Positions 9,175 to 20,400 of a stretch of DNA of 64,000 bases are shown here, one piece after another; the stretch's first letter is position 1, and the number at the start of each line of letters is the position of its first letter. Made by a program: the position numbers and the translations under genes. The stretch is from Plectosphaerella cucumerina (lineage: Eukaryota > Ascomycota > Sordariomycetes > Glomerellales > Plectosphaerellaceae), in the NCBI GenBank assembly GCA_020746995.1, contig JAGPXD010000007.1:1674001-1738000 (forward strand). Direction: 5' to 3'. The notes under the pieces are model-generated. The model worked only from the letters and a program-made list of their open reading frames with translations. It was not told the origin of the DNA and made no database searches.

Positions 9175-10878
9175 ATGTCTTCGCCCACGCGGTACGATAC
9201 GTGGGAAAAACAGCGGCTCATCTCGCGCATCCGTCAGCTGGAGATCGACCTCAAGGAGGCCGTCAAGGCGAACAAACCCACGGCCGCCCCTAATGCCGCC
9301 GACAGCACCGCAGCGGCCGCTACGCCAACAGACTCAGGGAGGGCCACCCCGACAGGTGCTCCGCCGAATAAGAAGCGGAAGAAGGGCGCCGCGCCGATCG
9401 ACCCCTCCCGGTATCACACGCGCTTCATCGCGCTGAAGCTGGCGTATCTCGGCAAAAACTACGGAGGGTTCGAGTACCAGCCGACGACCAACCTGCCTTC
9501 GATCGAGTCTGAGCTCTGGTCGGCGTTGGTCAGGTCATGTCTCGTCTACCCTACCAAGGACGACAATGGCGCCACGGTCGACTTCAGCGGTTGCGAATAT
9601 GCCAAGTGCGGCAGGACGGATCGCGGCGTGAGCGCCTTCGGTCAGGTCATCAGCCTGAGGGTCAGGAGCAGCCGGCCGATGGAGGGACTGGCCCCGCGCA
9701 AGGCCAAGACAGAGGCAGATGTTACCGGAGACGTCAAGATGACGGACGCCGGTCAGGCCGTGCCGGAGAAGGCACCGCAGCCGCAGCCACCGAAGCCTGA
9801 TCCGAAGACCTGGGACCCCATCAAGGATGAGCTGCAGTACGTCAAGATGCTGAACAAACTCCTCCCGCCGGACATCCGCGTTCTCGCATGGTGCCCTGCG
9901 CCCCCGCCCGACTTCTCTGCGCGCTTCTCCTGCACGGAACGCCAGTACCGCTACTTCTTCACGCAACCCGCGTTTGCGCCCCTGCGCCAGTCGCCCGATT
10001 CGACGAGCCCGCCGCAGGGATGGCTCGATATCGAAGCGATGCGCACGGCGGCGCAAAGCTTCGTTGGAGGACATGACTTCCGCAACTTTTGCAGAGTCGA
10101 CGGCAGCAAGCAGCTCACCAACTTCCGGAGGGAGATGTTCGAGGTCGATATTGTCGAGGTGGACGACGTGGCATCGACGTTTCCCTACATCACGGGGCCC
10201 GAGTTCGACTGGCCAACAGCGACGAAGAAGGCTGACGGCACAACGCAGGCGGCGCCCAAGGTGTACTCTTTCAACGTGCGCGGGTCGGCCTTCCTTTGGC
10301 ATCAGATCCGACATATGATCAGCGTTTTGTTCATGGTCGGCCAGGGGTACGAGAAGCCCTCCATCGTCAAGGAGCTTCTTGATGTGGAGAAGAACCCGCG
10401 GAGGCCAAACTACACCATGGCCGACGAAGTGCCCCTGGTGCTCTGGGACTGCATCTTCCCCGAGGGCGAGGACAAGTCTCGAGCTCTGAACTGGGTCTAC
10501 GAGTCGGACGACACTAAGTTCGCTCCGGGCGGTCTGGCCGACACGCTGTGGGCAACGTGGCGCCACCACAAGATGGACGAGATGCTCGCCAACAGGCTGC
10601 TGGATCTGGTCACGAGCACCAAGACGAAGGACGGTTCGACCGGGCCCGGCAACCCTGCGAATGCCAGTGGCTCGCGGATGTACTTTGGCGGCAGCACGGT
10701 CAAGCAGGGCGGCAGGTACTTCCCCATCATGACGAGGCAGCTGACGCCCTCCCCCGACGAGATCAACACCCACTGGGCGCAGCGTAAGGGTTTCAAGGAC
10801 TCGGACGACATGAGGGCCGCGGGCGCCTTCTGGCGCAAGAAGGCTGTTGACGCCCCGGCGGAAGAGGAAGAAAAGTGA
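9175..10878 (+). CDS. PUS3: tRNA pseudouridine(38/39) synthase Deg1/Pus3
   Basis: Single exon, 567 aa from ATG 9175 (MSSPTRYDTWEKQRLIS). The enzyme isomerises U38/U39 in the anticodon stem of tRNAs (TruA family). The TruA-like core starts at RYHTRFIALKLAYLGKNYGG. The catalytic Asp is D149 within CGRTDRGVSAFGQV. Later blocks FSARFSCTERQYRYFF, GGHDFRNFC and AFLWHQIRHM are typical of the family. An N-terminal helix (about residues 8-30) and a Lys/Ala/Pro-rich linker precede the core; a charged insert (about 170-205) separates core parts. I chose 9175 because family similarity begins there. An in-frame ATG at 9019 would add 52 residues without any Asp or Glu, which could be a mitochondrial presequence. 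The stop is 82 bp from the stop of the convergent PIG-H gene. Confidence 0.95.
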   Translation: MSSPTRYDTWEKQRLISRIRQLEIDLKEAVKANKPTAAPNAADSTAAAATPTDSGRATPTGAPPNKKRKKGAAPIDPSRYHTRFIALKLAYLGKNYGGFEYQPTTNLPSIESELWSALVRSCLVYPTKDDNGATVDFSGCEYAKCGRTDRGVSAFGQVISLRVRSSRPMEGLAPRKAKTEADVTGDVKMTDAGQAVPEKAPQPQPPKPDPKTWDPIKDELQYVKMLNKLLPPDIRVLAWCPAPPPDFSARFSCTERQYRYFFTQPAFAPLRQSPDSTSPPQGWLDIEAMRTAAQSFVGGHDFRNFCRVDGSKQLTNFRREMFEVDIVEVDDVASTFPYITGPEFDWPTATKKADGTTQAAPKVYSFNVRGSAFLWHQIRHMISVLFMVGQGYEKPSIVKELLDVEKNPRRPNYTMADEVPLVLWDCIFPEGEDKSRALNWVYESDDTKFAPGGLADTLWATWRHHKMDEMLANRLLDLVTSTKTKDGSTGPGNPANASGSRMYFGGSTVKQGGRYFPIMTRQLTPSPDEINTHWAQRKGFKDSDDMRAAGAFWRKKAVDAPAEEEEK

Positions 10879-10960
10879 TCAGCTCGGCGAGGACGAAAAT
10901 TGAAAATGGAACAAGAAAAAGTGCCCTCGAAAGCATCCCCCGGCGTGTGTATTCGTGACT

Positions 10961-11647
10961 TCATGCCTGTACGGCCCCCGCCTTGACGTCCTCAGGCTCG
11001 TAAAGACAGCCCCTCACGCCTCTCCAGACGGTCTCAACAATCCTGCGCCGCGGCAGCAGTTTCGGGAACACCACGACCACATCATCCTCGCCGTCGACAA
11101 TGATGACCAGGTAATAGCGCACTTCGAACCCCAAGAAGGCCTCGTTGACCAGCACGTCTCTTATCTTTTCCGTCGGTATGAAGCGCGTCGCCTTCTTGGC
11201 GAGGTAGCTTCCGGCAGAACTGCTCGTCTGGACGCCGAGGCCGCGAAGCACGAGCAGGCTCTCGGTGACGTGGATGCGCTTGAGAGCGCCCCAGAGGAGT
11301 ATCAGGGCGACGGGGGCGACGACGAAGATGGGCAGTGTGGCCGCGATGTAGGAGGCGAGTGTGCCGGCTGGGGATAGCAGGATCTTGTGTAGGACGTGGT
11401 AGATGTAGGCGTCGGAGAAGACGGGGGGTGCTGGTGTTGTTGGATCGAAGATGATGGCGTAGGGGCTCTGCTGGAGCTTCGCAAGGGAGAGAAGTAGGGC
11501 GGAGAAGCCGGCGAGTAGGCGGAGGGGGAGGAGAGACAGCAGTAGTAGACGATTGGGTAGTGTCGGCGGCGGCGCGGTTGTGATCGTGAACTCGGCGGTA
11601 GTGGGCGATGGGCGCCGCAGGCGGAGGTATGGCGCTGTCGTGAGCAT
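10961..11647 (-). CDS. GPI15: GPI-GlcNAc transferase subunit PIG-H (Gpi15)
   Basis: Single exon, 228 aa. PIG-H/Gpi15 belongs to the endoplasmic-reticulum complex that transfers GlcNAc to phosphatidylinositol, the first step of GPI-anchor synthesis. Two hydrophobic segments (about 35-60 and 98-122) fit the membrane hairpin of the family. The conserved C-terminal PIG-H domain follows: TESLLVLRGLGVQTSS, FIPTEKIRDVLVNEAF and the VVVFPKLLPRRRIVETVWRG block. Length is close to family norms. The start ATG at 11647 gives a short Pro/Thr-rich N-terminus. It is convergent with PUS3. Confidence 0.92.
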   Translation of the reverse strand: MLTTAPYLRLRRPSPTTAEFTITTAPPPTLPNRLLLLSLLPLRLLAGFSALLLSLAKLQQSPYAIIFDPTTPAPPVFSDAYIYHVLHKILLSPAGTLASYIAATLPIFVVAPVALILLWGALKRIHVTESLLVLRGLGVQTSSSAGSYLAKKATRFIPTEKIRDVLVNEAFLGFEVRYYLVIIVDGEDDVVVVFPKLLPRRRIVETVWRGVRGCLYEPEDVKAGAVQA

Positions 11648-12951
11648 GTTGGAGGCGGGAGCTGAAATTTAGTTGATAGACATCATCCCACGAGCTGGAA
11701 CTCGGTTGGGCTTTCTTCCCTGGGATCGAGTTGTTGTCGGGAGGGAGATGTTGTAGGTCGCAGGGTGGTGTCGTTGCCGTACTCAAGCTGTTGTGGAAAT
11801 GGGTAACCTCGAAATTACATAATCCAGGTCAAGTTGGCTGTCTGGCTTGTCTCGACAAAGACGTCTCCAAGAGCATCACATCACCCTCCCGGCATCAACA
11901 TATGCCCTGATCATGGGATCTCGAGCTGCGTGGCCCTCATCAATTCGCTGGCGACTTAATTGAGCATCGATCGATGATGCATTTCGACGAGAGGCCACCT
12001 TGTGCCGCATCCCTCTAGCATGCACGCAAGAAGGCTGTTGGCCTCAAGCGGCCAAAAAGGGGTACAAAGCAGGCAGCCGCCCGCAGCCTTGTATCCGGCC
12101 AATTGCCTGACCGCCCGCAATTGGTGTTGGTGGTCGTTCCAGAAGCTCGGTGTAGAGCTGGAGTGGATGGCAGGACGGACAGCGGGCAGTGCCTTGGCAT
12201 GAGACACTCTGCAACCCAGCGGCTTGCATCGTCAAAGGTAAACCTGTAACTTCCCTTTTTTTTCGTGCAGAGTTACCTGTCTGCTTTGGCCATACTCTGG
12301 TCGAGACTCTCGTGACTCATGCCCTATGTTTGAGGGTTTGCATTTGCGGCGCCGCCTCAGTGCAAAGGTATCCACGGAGGAGATGCGGCAGGCAGCAGAC
12401 TCGTCCTCGCCTCGCCTTGTGGCGCCAACACGCCGCCTCATTCGATTCACCACAGTGGTTTCTGAAGCGTGGTAGTTGGATCTGGGTGGGTGCAGCTCTT
12501 TCGGGACCTGCCTCGACTGCCCTAACAGCTACTCCCTGGATCCCCTCATCCAAGTTGCCTTTTGAACAGCGAGCTATCAGACGGTCGAGGTTACTTCCAG
12601 AATCAAGTCCTTGCGGTTCCATACGAGGCTGTATCGTCAAAGCACTCTACAGGCATCGCACCGACGGGTCGTTCACAAAGGCAGGTGCCTCCAGCCCAAG
12701 GTACATACCCTCCTTCCTTCCCAAGTATTTCGCTTGCTGTTTTACCAACGCTCCTTCCTTAGCCACAGCGCAAGAAACTTATATTTGGACGGCCCAGTCA
12801 AACGAGCACATTCACTTGCCGCAGGCCAAAAGTTCTCCAAGATAAATTTTTCGCCAGCCTGCCCGTCTGCTTCCCTGACATTATCTTGTTACCCGCCAGC
12901 CTTGGCCTCTCACAATCAACTCCTCATCGCCTGGGCTACCCGATTGTGTCC
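11648..12951. other. Divergent intergenic region between GPI15 and the PARP-E2 gene
   Basis: 1.3 kb between two start codons. It holds the promoters and, on the right, a probable long leader for the PARP-E2 gene; an in-frame ATG lies at 12886. Several overlapping short frames have no family features. Confidence 0.6.
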
Positions 12952-15900
12952 ATGACGCGCCGCAAGTTCAATGCCGATTTGGCATCGGCAGCCAAGGTTC
13001 CTCTTCCTCTGATTTCCGGCATCAAGAAGGGGGACGACGATGGCCAGGTCGACTTTGTGTACACCCATGACGCCCTCGCCGCTCCAGTATCCATCCGCCT
13101 TCTCAACCTTGGCATCGACGAATATCCCGAGCACCCTGGATTTCTCGCGTTTACACCAAATGAAAACGTCCCCGGATCGGTGACCAAGGTCCTTGAACAG
13201 TGCCCGGAGTTCAGCGAGAATAAGAAGATCGCCGATATCTGCCGCCTCCTTTCCCGGAAGCTCACAGCCTCCATCGAATCCGAGACTGATGTCTTGATGA
13301 CGGACGACGAATGGCCGTTGAACAACGAAGCTGATCACCCGATAACTACGGAGAGCGATGCCGAGGAAGAACATGATGCGGAAGCAGAGTATATTGGCAG
13401 TGTGTGCGAGGATGAGGATGTCGAGTACGATCTGGAGGACTTCGACTTCAACCCCAAGAAGCCAGGTGCCAAACACGGCCCCCTTACCGATCGCCTTGTC
13501 TCGGACTTGCGCATGGCGCAAAAAGCCGGCTTCAGGATCGGCATCTTCTTCGAATCTCAACACGTGTACTCGCTCTCCATCCCTGCACGGGCTTTGGGCC
13601 TGCAGGAAGAAACCCTCGCCGCCTGGGGCGTGGAGCCGCTCGACTACATTGTCCTTCTGATCAAGATCGACGGCGCATACGCCCCTGCCGAAACATTTAT
13701 CGAATTGATCTCAGCCTCAAACTCTGCAATCACCTTCCGCTTCGGCAAGTGCGCCAACAACAAGCCAACCACTGCGTCGGTGGAACTGGCGTTCGACAGC
13801 AGCCAGAAGAAACGCCCTGTCCAGGGTGCCAACGGCGGTGACGTCGGATCTCCATTCGAGCAGCTCCTCGTGTCCAACTCGATGGATTGGTGGATGAACA
13901 AGGACTTTGCCAGCCTGCTCAAGCTACGCCTCAACTACGGACTGACCTGGGATGCCAGCATCCTCCAGCTGATCAATTTCACCGTCCAAGGGAACAATGA
14001 TTCTATGGAAGATCAGATGTTTGGCGAGCACGACGATGCCGCAACCATCGTTGCTGCAACGGCACTCTACCCTCTCAACGTCGACTTCGTGCACCAAGAC
14101 GTCCCAGGCTTCACACCACCCACCCCCTTGTCGAAGAGTCTTCCTCTTATCGCCGCGCAATTTGCGCTGCGCTACTTCGCCAAAAGTCCACGCTACTGCA
14201 TGGTCTGCCACTGCAGATCAGAGGACGATTTTGAGGCCATGAAGCCTTACGTGTGTACCAAAAAGCTCTGCCTCTTTCAATACATGTCGTTGGGCTTTGG
14301 TCAGAGCATCGAGCACGAGATCATCACCCAGCCCCTTGTGGTCGACCTTCTCATCAGCTTCTGCTACATTGCCCTGGCCGACAACAAGCTTCGGGAGTAT
14401 CCAAAGGGACTCGGCTTCAACGTTCCGATAATGCCTCACCACTCAATCTTGGTTCCAAACACCGCCAACTGGAATGCGAACTCCGGTTCGACCATCCCCT
14501 CTCCCGTCGAGGCCTTTCAGCCGGTCAGCGTTCTCGCCAACCTCTCTACTGCCACCATCTCGTTCGATACAGATACTTCTCAGATCCTCAAGGTCGGCTC
14601 CCTCTTTGCCATGAAGCTGAGACCCGCACTTTCACCAAACAACATCCTCCAGGAAGCAGTCACCATGCACTGCAAAGCCACAGGCACCGATTTTGTGGCT
14701 GGCCGGACATGTGTCACCTATGAGGCCATTTCGACAACAAGTGCAACCAGTTCCGTCCCGAAAACTTCGAAAACGGCTCCAGCGCCTAAGGGAGATGAGC
14801 AAGACAATACCGCCTCCGCCGACGAGATACCTGCCGAGCTATACATCTACGAATATAGCATCGACGAGCTGGCGCCTACCGACATGAGACGTGCTCTTCT
14901 CACCCTGTTGGACACTCTTCCCGGTGTCATGGATATGCACAAGGAGCTGACGGAGGGCGGCGTCGGCTTCCTGGCCAACTGTTCAGGGGTTTCGGCGCCG
15001 TCTCTGGCACTATTGAGGTGGATCGTGTCCTCCAACAGGTCGTTGATCGTGCAGGTCGACTTCCCTCAGTGCGATTCCGACCTGGAAACTATCAAGGATC
15101 TGAACCGACCCAACGAGAGCCTGCATGGGGTCGGGAACAACTGCGTGCAGTTCAAATTTGCGCAGGGCTCTCCAGACAAGGAGCACCGGTTCGTGAGTGC
15201 GGTTGAGGCCAACACTCAGGGTGTGTCAAGCGTTCCGACGCTCTTCGCCTGGCACGGCAGCGCAATAGGCAACTGGCACAGCATCATACGGTCGGGTCTC
15301 GACTACGCGACCACCGTCAATGGCCGCGCGTTCGGCAACGGCGTCTACTTCAGCAGGTACCACCACGTCAGCTCCGGCTATTCCGTTCCCAGGATCTCTG
15401 TCCCGCAGTGGCCCAAGTCCATGTTGAACATTTCAGCCTCCATTAGCCTATGCGAGATTGTCAACCGCCCCGACATGTTTGTGTCCCGAGACCCTCACTA
15501 TGTCGTGAAAGACGTGGACTGGATTCAGTGCCGGTACCTTCTTGTCAAGCCGACAAATTTCAACATGCCTTCGAAAGCGAGCAAAGCGACGGTGGAGCAG
15601 CCTGCAGGCTACTTCCTCAAGCAGGACTCGTCATCAAGACCCTACGGCCCCAACAATGAAACCGTCGAGATTCCCAGTGCTGCTCTGCCGAAGTCTCGGC
15701 CAGCACGTGCTAGTGACAAGTCAGCGGCGTCTCCCACAGAGTCCAAGGCGCGTCTTGACCACACGTTCCAGGATGATCTCGATCGCCTCATGGAGGAGGG
15801 AACAAACTGTCCCCTGCCAAGTCAGGAAATCGAAGAAGACTTTGACGAGGCCATCGATGTCATGTTCGACCTTGACCGCGAAAAGACCGACTTCCGTCCT

Positions 15901-16512
15901 GGCACCCTAGACATCGACGCACTTCCCAAGCTGCCTTCGCCAACCTGGGCTGACGACAACGGCCGCAAGGTCCTGGGAAGAGAGTTGAGCAAGATGCAAA
16001 AGGTGCAGAGCAAGACACCCCTCCACGAGCTCGGCTGGTACATGGACTTTGAAAAGACCGACAACCTCTTCCACTGGATCGTCGAGCTGCACTCCTTCGA
16101 TGAGTCCCTCTCCTTCGCCAAGGACATGAAGAGCCGCGACATCCGCAGCATCGTCCTCGAGATGCGCTTCGGCCGCCAATACCCCCTCTCGCCGCCCTTT
16201 GTCCGCGTCATCCGCCCTCGATTCCTTCCCTGGGCCGAGGGCGGCGGCGGTCACGTCACGGCCGGCGGCGCCATGTGCATGGAGCTCCTCACCAACACGG
16301 GCTGGAGTCCGGCCAACAGCATCGAGAGCGTCATCTTGCAGGTGCGCATGGCCATCTGCAACCCTGAACCGAGACCGGCCCGACTGGAGCAGGTCTCGCG
16401 CGGATATGGAGACTATGGTATCGGCGAGGCCATTGAGGCGTACAAGCGAGTGGCCATGAGGCATGGATGGCAGATTCCCCCTGACCTGGAGGAGACCGCG
16501 CGGGGTACTTGA
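12952..16512 (+). CDS. PARP-type ADP-ribosyltransferase fused to a UBE2Q-like ubiquitin-conjugating domain
   Basis: Single exon, 1186 aa from ATG 12952 (MTRRKFNADL). Three parts are visible. A long N-terminal region includes a Cys-rich element near residues 420-460 (YCMVCHC, then CTKKLCLFQYMSLGFG), like that preceding the catalytic domain of PARP6/8. The PARP catalytic fold follows, with TLFAWHGS (His768) and FGNGVYFS (Tyr799). The third triad position, before YVV in HYVVKDVDWIQCRYLL, is not Glu, so mono-ADP-ribosylation is more likely than chain synthesis (inference). After an acidic linker comes an E2 fold: TPLHELGWYMDFEK, an RFGRQYPLSPPFVRVI block and the active-site region GGAMCMELLT with Cys1109, then GWSPANSIESVI as in UBE2Q. 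The protein could link ADP-ribosylation and ubiquitin transfer; substrates are unknown. Confidence 0.93.
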   Translation: MTRRKFNADLASAAKVPLPLISGIKKGDDDGQVDFVYTHDALAAPVSIRLLNLGIDEYPEHPGFLAFTPNENVPGSVTKVLEQCPEFSENKKIADICRLLSRKLTASIESETDVLMTDDEWPLNNEADHPITTESDAEEEHDAEAEYIGSVCEDEDVEYDLEDFDFNPKKPGAKHGPLTDRLVSDLRMAQKAGFRIGIFFESQHVYSLSIPARALGLQEETLAAWGVEPLDYIVLLIKIDGAYAPAETFIELISASNSAITFRFGKCANNKPTTASVELAFDSSQKKRPVQGANGGDVGSPFEQLLVSNSMDWWMNKDFASLLKLRLNYGLTWDASILQLINFTVQGNNDSMEDQMFGEHDDAATIVAATALYPLNVDFVHQDVPGFTPPTPLSKSLPLIAAQFALRYFAKSPRYCMVCHCRSEDDFEAMKPYVCTKKLCLFQYMSLGFGQSIEHEIITQPLVVDLLISFCYIALADNKLREYPKGLGFNVPIMPHHSILVPNTANWNANSGSTIPSPVEAFQPVSVLANLSTATISFDTDTSQILKVGSLFAMKLRPALSPNNILQEAVTMHCKATGTDFVAGRTCVTYEAISTTSATSSVPKTSKTAPAPKGDEQDNTASADEIPAELYIYEYSIDELAPTDMRRALLTLLDTLPGVMDMHKELTEGGVGFLANCSGVSAPSLALLRWIVSSNRSLIVQVDFPQCDSDLETIKDLNRPNESLHGVGNNCVQFKFAQGSPDKEHRFVSAVEANTQGVSSVPTLFAWHGSAIGNWHSIIRSGLDYATTVNGRAFGNGVYFSRYHHVSSGYSVPRISVPQWPKSMLNISASISLCEIVNRPDMFVSRDPHYVVKDVDWIQCRYLLVKPTNFNMPSKASKATVEQPAGYFLKQDSSSRPYGPNNETVEIPSAALPKSRPARASDKSAASPTESKARLDHTFQDDLDRLMEEGTNCPLPSQEIEEDFDEAIDVMFDLDREKTDFRPGTLDIDALPKLPSPTWADDNGRKVLGRELSKMQKVQSKTPLHELGWYMDFEKTDNLFHWIVELHSFDESLSFAKDMKSRDIRSIVLEMRFGRQYPLSPPFVRVIRPRFLPWAEGGGGHVTAGGAMCMELLTNTGWSPANSIESVILQVRMAICNPEPRPARLEQVSRGYGDYGIGEAIEAYKRVAMRHGWQIPPDLEETARGT

Positions 16513-17464
16513 TCGGGGGGGTCGATACGGGGTGCATTGTGATTTTGGCGTTGGTAGCATGCGATTCGGCTCGGGGCATAGCAACGCTGGTATCAAGGGG
16601 CATCACAATGGTACTTAGGCAGGCAGGAATGACTGAATCTGCTCTCTGAACTTCTCCCACGCATAAATTTAGGCACTCGAGACAGATTTAATGACCCCAA
16701 ACCAGCAGACCAGATGTAAAGTGCGCACGAAATTTCACCATTGGAATTGCTACTAGCGACTTCTTTCCCAGCCCCGTCGCGTTTCACTCCCATCATCATT
16801 CGAACAAGGATGCCGCGAGGCAACGATGTAAGCAAAACGTTTCAGTCCGTCCACACGCGAGAAAGTCGCCCCTTTTCTCGGTCCCGGACACCCAGTTTAC
16901 CCGCAAGTCTTCCCCCCAGCCAGCCTGGTTGGTTTTTGGAGTCGAGGAAAAGTTCCCGTAACATCAGCTCCCGAACGGAAGCGGAAGAGATGACAGAGAC
17001 TGAAGAGAGATAGATAGATAGAGAGAGATGAGAAAGAAAATGGCGTTGGAGGGGAAGATGAGGAGGTTGGTTGAGGTGGTACAAGATGGTTCGTTCGTTC
17101 TCCCTTCCTAGATTGCTCTTTCCAGCCCGCCGGGGCTCGCTCGATGGCCAAACGTTTCCGTGTCCAGTAGTAAGAATGGTAGTTGAAAAAAAAAGGGGGT
17201 GAGATGAAGATGAGGATGGAAGAAATGAATGCTGTCGTGAGAAACAATGCCGTCTGGTCTCTTTGCCCGTCCATGCCACGGAACCGGGAATGCAGATGGC
17301 TTCGTCCAGAAAGTGCTTGCTTGCTGCAAAGGGATGCAGACAGATGGGCAGTGAAATGAAGAGGCGGTGCTGGCGGCAAGTCCGCCAGCAGGACAACGCC
17401 GACGCCATGCAAATAGCAAAAAAAAAGAACATCATCGTCGTTTTCGTTGAAGTGGATCAATTTG
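16513..17464. other. Convergent intergenic region with (GATA)3-(GA) simple sequence
   Basis: Region between two stop codons. It contains a short (GATA)3 run followed by GA repeats (17009-17028) and purine/pyrimidine-rich low-complexity sequence around 16980-17220. The Ser- and Phe-rich frames over it reflect this composition and are not genes. Confidence 0.6.
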
Positions 17465-20400
17465 TCAAATCATTTCGCTCTCGTGCAGCCCGGTGGCAAT
17501 GGTCTGGCGCTCCGGGTCGCGAATGCTCTCGTAGGGCGCTGTGCGGGAGTTCTGATACTCGTACTTGTTGGGCGACAGGACGCTCTCGTAGGGTGCGACA
17601 GTGTAGCCCTCCATGGGGGGTGACCGCATGCGCGAGCCATCCCTGGTACGTGTGCGGCTGGCCGATCGGTTGCGGAAGCGCTCCGCGGCCTTGGAGAGAC
17701 GGCTGGAGACCTTCTCGTCCTTGTCCTTGGACTCCTCGCGCTCCGTGAAGCTGCGGCCGCGAGAATGGCCTCGGCTTGAGGGAACTGGGAACGATGGCGC
17801 CTTCTCGTCCTCGTCCATGACGATCTCGATCAGACCACTGGCGAGGCCGCCGCCGCCGCCTGCATGTGCCAAGTGCGGCAGGGGCGCCGGAGGAGGAGGG
17901 GGTGGGATGGCAAGATGCTGCAGCTCCTTCAGAACCGGAGGCGCAGGAATTGGAGGCGGAGGAGGCGGCAAGTTTCCACCGTCGTCGAAAGAAGGCCTTC
18001 GGCTCCCCCTCAGCATCTCATCGATGCCGCGAGATTCGGGCTTTGAGATGGAGCTGGCTCGCGAGTGGCTGCGTGACCCTGACAGAGGCATCGGGGGTCT
18101 GGAGGATGAATCGGAGCCCCGACGAAACGCCGGCTGCTTCTCAGGAGGAGCAGACACGCTTCGGGGAATCAGGGGACGCGAAGGAGGCTGGTAGACGGTC
18201 GAAGGAAGCAGGGTCAGGTTCTCCTCGGCGGCTTTGTTGGGCGATCTCTTGGGCGACGCCACGGGCGAGTTGGACTGCGCGAACGTTGCGGGAATAGGAG
18301 GAACGCCGGGCAGGGCACTCTGGTCGGTGCCATGAATCAGGCGCATGGCCTTTGGTGTCGCCGGAAGGCCAACATGCATGTTGTTACGGGCGAACATGGT
18401 TCGAAGCTCTCCGCTGTGAGTCTTGGGACCAGATACGGTCTGCAGGGTGGCCGGAGCCTCGACAACCTGTGGAAGGCCGGGAGAAAGCAGACTGGGATGG
18501 GGGATGAGCGGTGCCAGGGGCCTTTGCGCAAGTGACTTTCGGCGCTCCTCGAGTTCCAGAGCAGCTTGTTCCTTCTTGCGCTGTCTGTCGTCCTTCATGG
18601 TCTTGAGGTCACCGGCGTGGTCCTTGGGCGGAGTGGCCAGCTTCAGTGGTGCGGGCTGTTCACGAGGCGGCGCCGATGGCTCCCGCGGGATCTCGGGTGA
18701 GGCTCTGGTGGCATCGTTACGGCTCTGAGACCGCTCGCGCTTCGTTTCCGAGTAAGAAGTTCGTGGAGTGACGGTGCTGGTGCTCCTGTTGTGTCGGTTG
18801 CGGAACTTCTCTTGTGCCTCAAGGGCCCTCTTGAAGTCTTCCTCGTCCTCGGAGCCGGCGTAGTGCAGGCCACTGGCAGACATGGGGATCGGCGACGTAG
18901 GCGACTGGTTGCCCTCACGCGTCTTGCTGCGGCCTCGCAGACTCAGAGGCGCCGCAGGCACAAGCGCAGGAGGCTCGATACGGTGGCGCAATACCTCGGT
19001 GGCACGCTGATGCGCGCTGCCGCGGCTTGACGTGCGGCTTCCTGTACCCGCACCCTGCCTAGACTTGCTCCTCTTCCTCACCGTCGGTGGGTCGTCGGGT
19101 GCAGGCACACCGATCATGCGCGGGGTGCTGAGATTGATGAGGTCCTCAGGCGACATGGGGATGGGGGAAGTCGGCGAACGCTTCGCCTTTGGCCATGTGC
19201 GCTGCTCCGGTCGGCCACGTTCGCCGGACCTTTCGCGGGAGGAAGCCTTGACAGGGCGATTGCTGACACGGTCGCGGCTGCGGGAGCTCTTGCGGCCCTC
19301 GCGGCTGCTGTGGCGGCTGCGCGCCTTCTTGTGCTGGTTCTGGGCGGCATCGAGGCTGTGAATGAACTCGCTGCGGCCCGTCGTACCACCTCCAGTGGTG
19401 TTGCTGCGAATGCTTCGGCCTGTTGTTGACTGAGAGTTTGCAGAACTGACCGAGCTGGGACCTCTGCGACGGGGCCAGTGGAACCTGGCTGAAGAGGTCA
19501 CGGAAGCATCCGAGGGCGCGCTCTGCTCGGCTTGTCCAGTGTTCAGGGACCGCAGTTGAAGATCGACGCCTTTGGGAATACGGTCGCGCGAGCCGTTCCT
19601 TTGCGACATGTTTCTTTCCAGCTTGACCGTCACCATAGCGTTGGGTGGCGGCTGGTCTTGAGCTTCCCTCATCTTCCCGGCTGACCTCTTGTACTCGCGC
19701 ATCATCATTGGGCTAGCGGTAGCGGCTCTTTGAAGAGAAAGACCGGCAGCAAGCGCTTCCTGGTCCACGGAGGTCATGCGTCCATGAGGAAGTGGGAGGT
19801 CCGGGTGCTGCAGACCCGAAGGAAGGTCGGAAGGAACCTCGCCAATGGAGGGCAGGCGCCTACGGCTGAATCCTGACGTGTTTGACCTGGCCGAGTTTGG
19901 CGTGTTGAACTGGCTGCGGTTGGAGGGGCGGATGAAGGCGGTGGTGAGATCGTTGACACCAGGAGACACGGCAGACTCGGCGATGGGCGTGGGCCGGGCG
20001 GCAACTGGGGTCTGGCCTTCGTCGCCTTGGAAGAACTTGGACTTTTGCCCACCGAGGTCGCCAAAGGACGTGATGAGCTTCAAAGCGGATGTCTTTGCAA
20101 TGCTGCGCTGCGGCCCCATGTTGACTGATGGTGGGGAAAGGGGCGGCGACAGAATCTCGGGAATGTTCGAGTGTGCGGCCTCATCCATGCTCTGGAAGCT
20201 TACTTGAACGGCTGAGGGTGATGTCCAGGGCTCGGAAGACTCCCGGTCAGTGCAAGCAAAACTGAGGACTGATTAGTTCACCTGTGACATAGTCAGGAAG
20301 TCGTGTTCAGGAACGCTTACCATCGGATCGCAAGCTGCTGCTGGCCGTGAGATGCAGACCACTCTCCCCATTTCTTGATGAGGGCGTTCTGTCGCTCCCA

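Noticed and set aside
9535..10773. 412-aa open frame antisense to PUS3
   Set aside because: It lies opposite a strongly supported gene. GC-rich third positions produce long antisense frames, and the translation is Arg/Val/Leu-rich with no motif.
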